Both the position numbers and the translations under genes were made by a program. Positions 1-12,720 of a stretch of DNA of 64,000 bases are shown in pieces. The number at the start of each line of letters is the position of its first letter. Position 1 is the stretch's first letter. Origin of the DNA: Lycorma delicatula (Eukaryota; Arthropoda; Insecta; Hemiptera; Fulgoridae); NCBI RefSeq assembly GCF_047948215.1, contig NC_134456.1, positions 59,039,029 through 59,103,028 on the forward strand, written 5' to 3'. Under the pieces are notes generated by a model. That model saw only the letters and a list, made by a program, of their open reading frames with translations, was not told the DNA's origin and ran no database searches.

Positions 1-3000
1 AAGTGTCTTCCTTTGTCATTTTTAATAAATTGCTTAACCATCTAAAAAATCTTCTCAACACTTTATTTAAAAATAATTTACTTTTATAGAAAATATATTG
101 CTGTTCCGAGAGTACTTGAATAAAACTAACAAAAAAAAGCAGCATCTTCTTTTATTACAATATTAGTTATTACACTAACTTATTATTATATAATAATAAC
201 GTACTATGTTACACTAACTAGAATATTCGAAAACGCATAAATTAAATAGTCAGTACTCATAAATATCTTCTGAGAGGCTGGCTAATTTAAATATGAAATT
301 AAAATAAAAAAATTTATGTTTTATGCAAAAGAATTTGATATTAGCCACAAAACATTTAAGAAACTATTATCTTCCAATAGCTTAAATTTCAATATCTTTT
401 TAACTACAATATCCTTTCTTGACAAAGAAAAATTAACCGAAAACAAAAATATATAATTAAATAAAAATAAAAAGACAGTTTAATATCAGCAGGAAACCTT
501 CAGAAAAAATTCTAAGTTAATCTTAAAAAAATCAAATTAAAATAATATAACCACTTTTCTTCTATTTTCATTACATAAAATTAAAAGTTAAACGTTTTAT
601 CGGTTCAAATCTATACTGCCACATTTTATTTCAATACCAACATTAACGTCCAATCTTGTTCATTCAAATGATTTATTAACCACTGCATTGATTACTTCTC
701 CTAACCGCAAACTTCTACTAAATTTTATTAGTATTTTTTAGTAGTATTAGCAATTAAATACAATTTAGTTTCTTCCTTTTTTAAACTACACAGTGAGGAA
801 AGCCTAGAAGTACTTGAACAAGAAATAGATTTAAGAACATTAGCTCAATTCTTGACTTAAAAAACCATGCGATAAGTGAAAATGTTTATTTCTCGACATG
901 AAGCCATTATTACTGCCCAATTTTTTATATAGTACAAATCTATCACTATTAATTAATGAATCTTTATAACTCAACTCAATTTTATTTTTTAATTTATAAA
1001 AAAATTCATCCTTATTAAAAACATTAAGAGCAAAGTTATCTGCTACGTCGTAATTATGTGACAGACCTCAATGTAGTAGAACATCTTTAGTTCTATCTCT
1101 AAAAAGATATTCTGTTTCTAGAAGGTGATTGGATATATTACTCATCGCATAAAAAAATTTAATTTTATAGTGCATTTTCAAGGTGTAGATAAAATCTGAA
1201 AATATCTTTATTTTTAAGAATAAATTATAATCAGGAATATTACTTAGCTAATTAAATATTTTCTTAATACAATAGCCTTGGATTATTTCTATCTTATAGT
1301 TCTTCTTACATTTCCGTTTACCTTGCACATAAATACGTATATGTTAAAATAATTCTCATGAACGCTTTCTGAATCATTATTTATTTTGTAATTATTTTAT
1401 TTATTTTAAAATATGTTTTTTATTTTAATATTTTCAAATATGTTATTATCCCATGAATTTATTTTTTAAATTGTTGATACAGATTTTAACCACTTTTAGT
1501 TTTGTTATAATTGTGATGCTTTGATCACGACTTTACCATGGTTTCCCTTAATCCAGGCAAGTGTAGGACAGTACCTTCTTCATCTGCATATCTATCTATT
1601 CCTATCGCAAGGTATATAATGTTTTATTATTCAATAATCAGAATAAAATACATGTTTATTTATTAAACAAGCTGTCTAACCCCAAAATATACAGAATCAT
1701 TAACTAATTATTTTTTTATTAGTTAATTAAATTATGGTAACAACATGGAAATTAACAAATCTCTTCCTGGCTTAACAATGGATGGATTAGTGAAAATAGG
1801 ATTTAAAAAAAATATTTTTGTGCATCTAACTCCAACAGCATAGAGAATTCTACTAGCTGCTGGAAGTAAGAGAACCCATAAAATTGTCATTAGATTGTGT
1901 GTAATATTGGTTTTAGAATCTAACTTGTTTTTGAATGCTGGTTTTTATGACGTACATGTTATAATCACAAATGATTAGTGTGACTATAAAAAACATACTA
2001 GCACAGGAACAATCATAAATTATTAAAAAGAATGATAAAAGTACACTTTTTATAAATCAAATTGGATATCTATTTATGCCAATAATGTTATAGTAGTTGC
2101 TAAAAAACAGTTTCATTTTAAGGTAAGTATATAATGCTATTGAATACATCACTATCCAGATTAAGCTACAGATGAATGAACACAAGCCCAAGTAAATAAA
2201 AATATTTGTACAATCCCATATATAGTATCATTATAGTATCCCAAAATGAAAATATTGGAACAAAAATTTTCCAGAGTGTATGATACTTCAGTTTCTTAGA
2301 ATTGAATTGAATTGTGAGAATGTTTATTAAAGATGTAGTAAATAGCAAATGTATGTGGAAAATATGAATTCTTCCACTTGATACTATATAAAATCAGTAA
2401 TTGTGTTTTTAAAAACAGTGTTGTGGTTAACTATCACATTAAAATTCATTGAGACCAAAGGTTTTAAAATATGGAAGAGAATCTCACGATTCTAAGATAA
2501 AGAGAAATTAAAGATATCTGAAAAGAGATACTGTTTAGCATTATTGGGGAGAGTTGAGAATGGATAGATAGTGTACATAATACCAAACTTCAAGCATCAA
2601 CATACCATAAATTTATCATAACATAGCATTATTGCTCTAAGGTAGATAGTATGAAAAACTCACAATAGATTAAGAACATAATTTAAATAGCTGCTTAATA
2701 TGAACATAATAGACAAACATATTTGTTTTAACTCAAAAAAAAAGTTAACCAAAAAAAGGAATATTTTATAACAAGACAAACACTCCTAATCGGAGTACAT
2801 CAAACCCCTCATTCTCACACATTAATCTCTTAAGTAGCTTTTAGAACTATGATCTATAAACTACTCAGTTGCTTTATTTATCAAAGTTTCATCCAATCTA
2901 TTTTTACCAAAGTGAATGTACATTCTCCTTTAATTTTTTTTTTTACTTTTACTTGTAGTTACTCTACTTAAAATAAATTTTAAATTACATATATATGCAA

Positions 3001-5411
3001 AATTAACTACCTGCATCTGATTGAATGAATAGTGCAGACTGATTTCTTATTTTGCTATCAATTTTTTGTTTAAGTTTTATTTTCAAATTTTCACTTGTTT
3101 ACTGTGCATGATGATGTCTATATATATATTTTTTTTGTTTTTTTTCTTGTATTTAGATTTCCATTGCTAATTACCTAACTGTTTCAGATGTAAATAGGAT
3201 TTTGGTTCTACCGATGCAAGTGAAAATTTACTTAAATTTTATCAAAATATTAGGAATTCTAGCAGGACACAGAGTACCTTCTGGAAAAACCAAAACGAAC
3301 ATTAAAAAACACCAAAGTCATTACAAAATATAATTATAAAACACTCAGAATATATGAACTGAACTGTTTTAATTGAACATAGTGTTCATTATTGGATAAA
3401 CTAGATTCACCTTAAACAAAATATACAAAGAAAAAATATACAACTATACAAATATAGAACAAATATACAAAGAAAATAGGCACATAAAATACTACAAAGA
3501 AATGCATAAAAGTACTCCATAGCAATGTAGTCAACATTTACTACCCTTTCACAGAATCAAATTATGGATACACCCACGTTACTAAATACATTCTACATAT
3601 GAGCAAAAAAGAATCACATTTTCATGTACTTTAAAATCATGAAATATATTAAGAAGCAACAGTGAGTAGATATAATTCAGATTTCAAACATCATGAGTTT
3701 ATCAAACTGAATCCTAAATTTTTTTCAAATTGTCACTGAAGATGGCAAGAAAAGTAATTGAAAGTATTATGACATAAGTTTTAAAACAGGGTTAGAGGAA
3801 AATTTTGTTCAATTTTTCACTTGAATGTTTTTTATAAAATTATATTTTAATCATTATTAAATACTGAATAATATTTTCTAAAAATTATCCATGTAAGTGA
3901 CAAAAATAATCAAATTTCAACATTAACAGAAGAATTTTAATCCACAAAAATAATCTTTTTTTTCTAATTTTTATGGCTAGAAAGGAAAAAATTATAATTT
4001 TCTATTTTTTAGCAAATTATCAATGAATAGTAGTTTTATACTAAGTGCCGCGTGAGTGTGTTTCTTTTCCTAATTGAATCAACTAGTTGTAAAATTTAAA
4101 TTTATGATGAGATTAAAGAATACTTTTAATCCTGTAATTGCTTTAAATTGTTGATGCCTTAAAGTTTTTATAACAAAATATTTCAGATTTGTGGCTCAAG
4201 AATTATTTATTATTGTTATTTATTTTGAAAAAATAAAAATTTAGAATCTTGTTAAATGTTGATTTTTTTATAGCGTTCATTTAATTTATTTTTTCTAACT
4301 AATGAGTTTTCTTTACTTATTTTTCTTACATCATCAATTTGCTCCTTAAAATCAAACGCAGCCAAAAATTATGTTGTACATTAATTTACTTTGATTTAAT
4401 GTTGTCAGTATCACGAAATCGTATATGAAACCTGTCATATGCAGGCTTTTTTATCTATGTTACAGATAATGTTAATAATTTATATTGTACTTTATCCTTC
4501 ATTTCATGCATAAAATGTACTTGTATACAATGACATTAATTTTTTTTTTTCAATTTTGTTTTTAGCAGAGTATTCCATTTTGTCAGAATAAAGGCCTTAA
4601 ATGTAAAGATATTTAATTCCTGAAAAATATATATAACAAATTTATGTTAAATACCCAAAAAGATTATATTAATATTAATAATGAAAGATGAAAAAATGCA
4701 ATTTTACATTTCTTTCTTTGAAAAGAATATAGACATTTAACATTTCTAAGATTCTAAAATTGTTTATTTAAAAAGGATTCTTAAATTTTTTTATATCGCC
4801 CATTCCATGTGTTAATTGAACAAAATTTTATTTGATACCTTGTGCAACTGCGGACTAAAGAATTACACAGACATATTTAAGTAATTCAGAGTTGTTTTTT
4901 TTTTTTTTAATTTAACTTAATTTACTTTATATTTTACCCAAAAATTTAATGTAGTCCACTTTTGAAACAGAGAAAAAAAACAGTCATTATCCTTCCAAAA
5001 AAACAATCATAACATTCATTATCCTTTCACCAAATTTTAAAGTTAACGGTTTTTAACTTAATTGCTTCTCTTTATCTTTTTCTGGTAAATCATTAAAAAA
5101 GAAACAAAAGGTGGTTTTTGCTCGTTAATGAAATTATAAAATGCAACCAGCGCAAGTAAATTATGTCGTCAAATACCTTGTAAAATATGTTATCAATTGT
5201 TTCTTATTTTAAAATATTACTCATATAAAATAATGTTACATCAGTTATATTTTTATAGGAACATTGAGGGTTAAATAAAAGTCCTTATGAATGAATTTCA
5301 ACCTGGATAATTCCTTTTGATGTGCACTTTTTCCTAAAAATACTATACAGAGAATATTTTATCTGTGTGTCATATTAAATAATTGAAATACCTTACAAAA
5401 AATTAAATTTA

Positions 5412-5412
<1 letters not shown>
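1..5412. other. AT-rich gene-free stretch
   Basis: Stops are frequent in all six frames and the open frames are short. I see no splice-compatible coding block, RNA gene or clear element with both ends. Poly-T and poly-A runs are scattered. Around 1535-1615 a short less AT-rich segment (with CCATGGTTTCCC and GGACAGTACCTTC) resembles the conserved part of some insect SINE-like repeats, but only a fragment is present. The rest is probably intergenic or intronic. Confidence 0.6.
1535..1615 (+). repeat. possible SINE-like fragment
   Basis: This is a short block of mixed composition in an AT-rich background. It carries CCATGGTTTCCC, then AATCCAGGCAAGTG, then GGACAGTACCTTC, an order I associate with conserved SINE-like domains in insect genomes. 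There is no promoter-like head and no tail. The assignment rests on resemblance only. Confidence 0.25.
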
Positions 5413-5467
<55 letters not shown>

Positions 5468-5468
5468 G

Positions 5469-5508
<40 letters not shown>

Positions 5509-6103
5509 TGTGTTTGTTTGTTTGTTTGTTTGTTTGTTTGTTTGTTTGTTTGTTTGTTTGTTTGTTTGTTTGTTTGTTTGTTTGTTTGTTTGTTTGTTTG
5601 TTTGTTTGTTTGTTTGTTTGTTTGTTTGTTTGTTTGTTTGTTTGTTTGTTTGTTTGTTTGTTTGTTTGTTTGTTTGTTTGTTTGTTTGTTTGTTTGTTTG
5701 TTTGTTTGTTTGTTTGTTTGTTTGTTTGTTTGTTTGTTTGTTTGTTTGTTTGTTTGTTTGTTTGTTTGTTTGTTTGTTTGTTTGTTTGTTTGTTTGTTTG
5801 TTTGTTTGTTTGTTTGTTTGTTTGTTTGTTTGTTTGTTTGTTTGTTTGTTTGTTTGTTTGTTTGTTTGTTTGTTTGTTTGTTTGTTTGTTTGTTTGTTTG
5901 TTTGTTTGTTTGTTTGTTTGTTTGTTTGTTTGTTTGTTTGTTTGTTTGTTTGTTTGTTTGTTTGTTTGTTTGTTTGTTTGTTTGTTTGTTTGTTTGTTTG
6001 TTTGTTTGTTTGTTTGTTTGTTTGTTTGTTTGTTTGTTTGTTTGTTTGTTTGTTTGTTTGTTTGTTTGTTTGTTTGAGTGTGTGTAGAGAGAGAGAGAGA
6101 GAG
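5413..6103 (+). repeat. compound microsatellite (TG)n-(CGTG)n-(TTTG)n-(GA)n
   Basis: A (TG)n tract of roughly 55 bases passes into (CGTG)n, then into a TTTG tetranucleotide array that reads without interruption from 5513 to 6076 (564 bases, 141 units). A short TG stretch and a (GA)n run (about 6087-6103) follow. Because 4 and 3 are coprime and no stop arises, every frame on both strands is open, giving spurious ORFs of over 200 codons (Cys-Leu-Phe-Val repeats one way, Asn-Lys-Gln-Thr repeats the other). It is not coding. An array this long and pure should be highly length-polymorphic. Confidence 0.97.
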
Positions 6104-8310
6104 TTTTTCCACTTACTACATGTTTCTCCACATTTAGTGCTTTTTTGAGATCTCTGCTTTGTCAGAATATATATGAGGAAATTTAATCTAAATTCAAATT
6201 TATTTTTAACTTTAACTTTAAATTTAGATTAAATATAAATAAAAAAATTTTTAAATATAGAAAGGTGTGTTTACAATCTCAATCACTATAAAAAAATTAG
6301 CTGTTATCATATGAAATTAATTAATATTGATTTTACTGATGTGAATAATTTATTTTATGTTACTAACTTACATGGAAATGTACCTCTTTAGGTTTTAAAT
6401 ATCCATGTAAATATTTTCAAAAAAACTCATGTTTTTACTTAAAATATCCTCATGAACGTTTGGATGAAGCAAAGTAAAATAATAAAAATGAAGCATTTAA
6501 CATCATTCAACGAACTGAACTGGCTAAAATGAACAACTGGAATCTGTTAGAAATTACTTTTTCCTGAATATTGAATATTCCCTTAAATTAAAAGAGTATA
6601 ATATTGTGTAACAGATTTTTAAATTAATTTAACAGATGAAAGATTCAACCAAAAAAGATAATTTCTAATAACAATTTATAGAAGATTTTTCAAGTAATAA
6701 ATTATTTGTTTTTAATATTTTTGTAGTAAAATAACTATCACTGGAAATGAAATTTTATTTCTCTTGAGCAAGAAGACATAGTTTTATTCAGAACTTTCTT
6801 TTTAGCTGAAAAATTTATGCTACAGATTTCAATAATACCAGTTTATTCGTCAGTCAGTGCAAGAATAGAAGGGAGTGTTATTCAAAACAGAACACAACAT
6901 AAAAGTTTTTTATAAAACAAAAGCAAAAATAATACAAATTCTAACATTTTGCTTCTTTACAGCACAAAAAAAATTACATTCTTTCTTATACTAAAAATAA
7001 AAAACATTTGAATTAAATATTTGATAGAAGATTTTATTATAATTTAATAATTCAATTCAAAAAATTATAATTTAAAATAATAATTTATTCAAAAATTATA
7101 ATTTAATAATTCAATTTTTAATTCACTAAAAATGTTATATTTCAATACATTATTATCCCTCTCATGCTGTTTCACTCTCCTTTACCGTCACACTAGCTTT
7201 TTATTGATATTCATATCATAGCTTTTTATACGTCACACCTTTTGTAATGATAATAATAAAGTAATGCATAAGATCTGCTCTGGGAGCTTACATATTTCTG
7301 AAAATATTAAAGGAGCAATCTTGAACTATTATAATAATCTTATACAAAAATGACGTCTTTAGTAATAAAGGATAAAAGATCCTTTAAGGATATAATGTCG
7401 TGCTAATCCCAGAAAATATTAATTTTTATAAAAGTAGTTTAATAGGAATTGACTAAAATTAATTCATTTTCTGAAAAATTACAACTTACATTTAGAAAGA
7501 GTAAGTATTAATAACAATTTAATAGTTAAAGTCCATTATAAATTTCTGTTCAATAAATTTCAGTATAAATTTTTGTATTTACCCTACATCAAAAAGAAAA
7601 GTATTTTTCAAATGTTTTTTTTCGGATTTTTGTCAGATATGAATATAATTTCATACTAAATATTTCATCAACAAATCTGCATAAAACCTTGACTAAATGA
7701 ATTTAAACTTTTAGGAGAATATATAATATCTGATTTATTTGAATGCACATTGCAATAGAACTGAATCTAAAGATATTAAAACAGTGTTAAACAAAATTGT
7801 CAATTCATTTTTAGGTAGATTTCATAATAAAGCTACTGTTTCATAATAAAGCTGATTTCATAATAAAGCTGTAATGGGTACCATGATTCAACTTTCAGAA
7901 AATTTTGACATATCTTCGCGTTTCACATCCCCCAGATTCCAAAACCACTGTCAGTTCAAAAGTTTATATATACAAAAAGTTTATATACATATCTGTGTAT
8001 CAGAAGTAAAAGACACTATGTCACAAATGTTAAATTTTTGCAGGAGAACCAGTTGAATGATTCTTTTACATGTTTTCTTAAATTTTATACTTTTATCAAC
8101 ACTCTTTGTAAACTTTTTAGTACATAGAGTTTACACATACCTAACATACATATTTTAGATTTTGGTAATCTTTGAAAAAAATGTTTAATTACTGGACTTA
8201 ATGTCTTTTACCTCTGCGATAACAACTGTATAGAACATTATTATGAAAGCATTATGTCCTATTAGGAAATTAAAATTCAGTTTATAATAACATAAAATAT
8301 TTTTCCCATT
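6104..8310. other. AT-rich gene-free stretch
   Basis: No coding block or recognisable element is seen. Near 7020-7125 there are imperfect short repeats of an AATTATAATTTAATAATTC-like unit. A small three-copy tandem repeat is listed separately at 7820-7870. Confidence 0.6.
7820..7870 (+). repeat. three-copy tandem repeat of TTTCATAATAAAGCT
   Basis: A 15-base unit, TTTCATAATAAAGCT, occurs three times, separated by 3 to 4 bases (near 7820, 7839 and 7856). The copies are near identical, so the duplication is recent or maintained. No function is suggested. Confidence 0.8.
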
Positions 8311-8620
8311 GTGTTTCCATTGTTTTATTACACTAAAATTTTTGCAGAAAAAGTTGAAAAATATAAAATTATAATATAAGGTTTTAAAAAAATGTAAAAA
8401 CATAATGCAAAGTACTAAAACTAAAATTTCAGTCTTCTTCATCTACGTATGATCTACTTCTTCTTCATCTATGTAATAAGTAAGAGTTGTGTTCCCATTG
8501 TTTTATTACACTACAAAATTTTTGAAGAAAAAAGTTAAAAGATGTAACATTATATCAGGTTTTAAAAATGTTATAACATTATACAAAGTAGTAAAACTAA
8601 AACTTTAGTCTTCTTCTTCT
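8311..8620 (+). repeat. direct duplication of the 3' end of a decayed gene
   Basis: About 130 bases at 8311-8444 and 8489-8620 are clearly related copies. Both contain CATTGTTTTATTACACTA, a similar AT-rich middle, then AAAGTA(C/G)TAAAACTAAAA and a run of CTTCTTC. The right copy overlaps the stop codon and last codons of the minus-strand pseudogene at 8605-9830. The left copy repeats its downstream flank and an acidic-tail-like stretch. The copies differ at many positions and by small indels, so the duplication is old. Confidence 0.7.
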
Positions 8621-9830
8621 CCTCGATAGTCTGCAGCACGTTTCGTATATCTCAAACTTTTATAGAAGGGATGACATTCTGTGAGTAAAAACTTCAGCAG
8701 GGATAAAATGTCATTGTATTTTTCTGAAGAAATAGGCCTAGATTCTTTAGCATTTACTTTCATTGTTGGTTGAAATTCAAAACCTTTTTGAGTCTTTCTC
8801 TTTAAATCTACTTTGTTAAAATCATTTTCTGAAGAATTTTTGTAATAAAGATGACCAATATTTTCTTGTCACTTGGAGATGAATACATTGTGACAGTTGA
8901 AGTTTTTCCTTATTCACAAAAGTTTTTCTGTACAGGAGAATCTCCTTCACTGTACAAAAACTTAAAGGTTTTAAAGTCTGGTAATTCCATGTCGTGTACA
9001 GTGAATTTTTTGGATATTTGGTTAATAACATTTTTCCAATCTTGAAATGTTAATATGGTTAACTGAGAAAGTTTTTTTTGTTTTGTGTTCAACCAGAGCA
9101 TGGACTGTGTCTACTTCCATGTGTGTATGTCCATGCAATAGAAATTTATGATTAATTACTTATTTATTTAGAGTCTAAAAATAACACATTATAACCAACA
9201 TATTTTTATTCTCCCCGAAATAGTTGTCCATCCAAATAGTTATTTTGTTAGTCATTGAATTTGGTATAACACTGCCTGCCCATTTAAGTATAGCAGAAGC
9301 AATCTCATTTCCTCCATATCCTGCCTTCAACTCATCCTACATAACACAGTGTGCTGAGCCATCAGATGAATCATACAATGTGAAGTTGAATGACACAAAT
9401 TTCTTCAGTAGAAACTTTCACTGTTTGATAAGATTGGTGTTGCAAGACATTTCTGAAGATCAGCAGTTATTACTTTATGGCTAAAGTTTTTCTTTGAATC
9501 ACCAGTATCACTAGATTTTTCTTCATATCAGATTTTTGCATCTTGCAAATTAACATTATAATTTGATGTGATTTTCTCTTTTTGTTCTTCTGATAAATTA
9601 CATTTCAACTGAGCATTGTATGAATCACATACATCGCAGGTATCACTTTCAACAGTTTTAAAAGACAAATTGAATTTTTTATTAAAAATATCAGAGTATA
9701 GCCATTATTTTGTAATACAAGCTGGTCTTATGTTATGTTCAGTACAGAATTGTAAATATAACTCATACATTCTTGAAATGCTGAATCCTGGCTCTAAAAA
9801 TTTTTTCCCCGATCTCTCTTGAGTAGTGAC
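8605..9830 (-). pseudogene. decayed insect multicopy protein, probably transposon-derived
   Basis: Read on the minus strand, several frames together give one protein-like order. First comes a Cys-rich segment (CDVCDSYNAQL near 9630), then a TADLQKCLATP-like motif, then GYGGNEIASAILKW followed by WMDNYFGENKNM (9190-9330). Next is HTHMEVDTVHALVEHK (about 9080-9130), then a segment about 100 residues long, and finally an intact-looking C-terminus ending in acidic residues before a TAA at 8605-8607. This order (Cys pairs, a D-x-x-x-G-x-N motif, then H-x-H-M-E-x-D-x-x-H) recalls a family widely multiplied in insect genomes and usually annotated as uncharacterised, which I take to be transposon-derived. 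Frameshifts and in-frame stops break it repeatedly. No terminal repeats were found, so element boundaries are unknown. Confidence 0.5.
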
Positions 9831-9834
9831 TATA

Positions 9835-11350
9835 ATGTGCTGGTGATATATGCTGGAGGGAGTCCAGACTTGTCCTCATCCCTAAGCTCGGAACTGGAGA
9901 ACATGGAGAAACAAAATTTCGATCTATCTGTCTGTTGAATGACCTAGGAAAACTCTATGAAAGGTTGCTCATGGACCGTATCTGGAAATTGACCTCGAAA
10001 TTGACATTACAGGGGGACTTTCCCCGACTCAGTTTGGGTTCGTCAAGGGGCGTTCCACGATTGATGCAGTGCAGTATGTGGTAAATTGGATCCAAGAATG
10101 TGCGGCTGGAACCTGGCGCCGACACCAGATTCCCCTACACGTGCTTCTTGACGTAAAAAACGCGTTTAATAGCGTCTCCTGAAGGGTGATCGTTGAGGCT
10201 CTTAGGGACAGCGGCCTCAGCGACTACATCATAGCTACTGTCAACAGCTACCTCCACGATCGGAGGGTTAATCTGAATACAGAAGAGGAACTAGTAAATT
10301 TTGAAAATATGTGTGGAGTACCACACGGGTCTGTGCTGGGGATGAGATTTGCTATATGACGGCCTCCTGAAAAAGGAACTACCGGAAGGGGGATGTGGTC
10401 GCATATGCCGATAACCTGCCCCTCTTGGTCGCCGACCGCACTGAGAAAGAGGTGGAAGACGTTGTTAATGCTGCGGTTTTGAGGGTGAGTAGATAGCTGC
10501 GAGGGAATGTCATGAGGCTTGCCCTCCCAAAAACGGCGGAATGACGATAGTAGGGAGACACCAATTGTAGTGGATATTGATGGAATAAGGATGTTGGAGT
10601 AGCACAGCATGAAATACCTCCGTGTTTAGTTAGACCGGTCTAGGCTTTTCATCAGCCATCTTCGTGAAGCGGCGGCGAAGAGTGAATAAACCGTTGTGGC
10701 ACTTGGACGACTGATTATGACAGAAAATGGGCCTCGAGCCAGCAGAGGAAGTAATTGATGACGATGGCGATGTCTTCAGTAATGTACGCCGTACCGGTAT
10801 GGATCATAGGAATGTAGATCGGTTGGCCTCTCTGCAGCGTCGTGTGGCGATTTAGATTGCGGCTGCATACCGCACTGTGTCGGAAGAGGCGATTGGGGTA
10901 ATCGCAGGCATTCACCCGGTTAAGATCAGGGCCATAGAGCTGACCCGTATACAGGGCGGGACAATGAAGAATGTCGCACGGTAACTGATAGAGCAGGAGT
11001 GGCAGGGAGTGTGGGATGCCTTCGAGAAGGGTGCATGGACAAGAAGGCTAATTTCGCCCTGGCCCCGTGGATCCAGAGGAAGCATGGTAGAGTCACACAT
11101 CACTTTGCGCAATTCCTCTCGGGACACGAGGATTTGGAACTTACTTCCACCTCTTCAAGATCCGACAAACCCCGGATTGCATTTACTACGGACAGGTGGA
11201 CACCCGCTTCATACTTGTTACGAATGTGACAGATGGGCCGGTAGGCGTAGGCTCGCAGGCCTTGATTGGTTAACACCAGATAATACAGTTGAACACATGC
11301 TGAGAGGCATGGAGCAATGGACAGGGATGTCTAAGCTGGTCTCAGGCATC
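9835..11350 (+). mobile_element. 5'-truncated R1-like non-LTR retrotransposon (copy A1)
   Basis: Broken frames read as the reverse transcriptase and C-terminal part of an R1-clade ORF2. They include a KFRSICLLNDLGKLYERL-like motif near 9915, QFGFVKGRSTIDAV near 10030, and LDVKNAFNSVS near 10150, where the expected Trp is a stop. GVPHGSVLG follows near 10320 and AYADN near 10400, where the usual second Asp of the YADD box is Asn. RTVSEEAIGVIAGI is near 10870-10910. The end near 11210-11330 gives a Cys-x2-Cys and a VEHMLRGMEQW stretch, the usual C-terminal zinc-finger region. Endonuclease and gag are absent, so the 5' end is truncated. Frameshifts and stops make it non-functional. Confidence 0.8.
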
Positions 11351-11351
11351 G

Positions 11352-12720
11352 CGAGGCCATTATGTTGTACGCTGTGTCCGTCTGGGCTCATCGCATGCGG
11401 TGCCAATGTTGTAGGGACATTATATTAAGAGCCCAGCGTCTTCTTTTATTAGCGGTTGTCGGCGGTTACAGGACTGTCTCGCAAGAGGCAGTAACTGTGA
11501 TCGCAGGCATCAAACCTTTGGACATTTCGGCTACAGAACGTAGCCAGCGGTATGCTGCAAAGAAGGTAGGCCTTCTTACTTCAGGGCGTATGCGTGAGAT
11601 CGAAGACCAAGGTTTTGACTCTTGGCAAGATAGGTGGAACGATTCTTCAACAGGTCGTTATACGCATGGTATATTTCCCAATGTTAGAAAGTTGCGAGCG
11701 GTTAGCTGGGTATTCCCCAATCGGCACACGACGCAGTTCCTCACTCGTAGAGAGTGGACAATAGTTGCTGGCTTCCTTCGCTTCCTCGCCCTGAGCAGGA
11801 CTGCCGAAGGGATTTAGTAGGTGTTAGGAACCTGGGTGGCTAAGGACCGCCTGGGCAGTTGATTGGGCGAAGGTAGGCGCTTAAGGCAGCGTGCCTCGGT
11901 TAGATCTAATTGGTGTTATTTTGTTGGAATAAAGCTGTCGGCGGAGTTGTAAGTATAAGAGGGCGTTTTGTAAGTATACGACACTGTCGGCGGGACGTGG
12001 CTGTGTGCCGCTTCGGTGGTAGGCAGTGGCGTTTCGACGGCGGTTACGAAAGATGGTGAATGTCACGCGGGACTCCGCAATGGAGCTGCGTGGGAGTAGG
12101 CATTCGTTCTCCTCTCCCGGGCAAACCGAAGCGGAGTCAGATAGTTTGAACTCATTGAGTTATTAAGCGGGGTTCTTTAAGGGAGCTAGGACCAAATTTC
12201 GCTGTGTAAAAACTTTAGTGGGAAGTTTTGTGGAAGTGGTAGTTACTTGGATCTGAGACATTCAGTAAGTTGGCTCATTAATAGTTAGGGCTATGCGTGG
12301 GGACTTCATTCCGCGGTTAGGCTTCTAGCTTAGTTCCTGAGGGTGACGTGGTAGCTGCAGGTGTCCGTTGTCTTCTTTCTGAAGGCATAAACACATAAAA
12401 CTATCTCGGGGTGAACTTTACCGATGCAGATGTCCCTCGGGGCATCTGCATCGGTGGCATCTCTGCGGGGCCTGACTGAAAGCTGTGGTGCGCAATCAGT
12501 TTGAAGGCGAGAAGATGTCCTCCGTTAAAGCCACTACTGGCTAGGAACGGAGGGGGTGGTGTAGTGACCGGACACGCTACGAGGTGGGATCTTCTCCCCT
12601 CGGGGGGGAATCGAGATGGTCTCAGGCATCCTACGGACCAGTCGATGGAGGATGCAGAATGGGGCTGGGACTGACTACCATCTTGAACCAATTGGCAACG
12701 TCCCACCCCTCAAGATGGAT
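11352..12720 (+). mobile_element. second 5'-truncated R1-like fragment with 3' UTR (copy A2)
   Basis: At about 11350 the sequence restarts inside reverse transcriptase, with MLYAVSVWAHRM and then RTVSQEAVTVIAGI. This repeats a region already passed in copy A1 (RTVSEEAIGVIAGI), so a second element begins here. One frame stays open from 11362 to a TAG at 11815-11817 and covers the end of the RT/C-terminal region. A GC-rich untranslated tail follows. The stretch around 12400-12600 (GGCTAGGAACGG, GGTGTAGTGACCGGA and ATCTGCATCGGT-like pieces) matches, on the opposite strand, tails at 60.6-60.8 kb and 40.66-40.86 kb, marking one family. The right limit is approximate; I see no clear poly-A tail or target-site duplication. 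Confidence 0.75.

Noticed and set aside
5393..6148. Several overlapping open frames of 220-244 codons on both strands
   Set aside because: They are simple translations of the TG/TTTG array; every frame is open because the repeat lacks stops. No gene.
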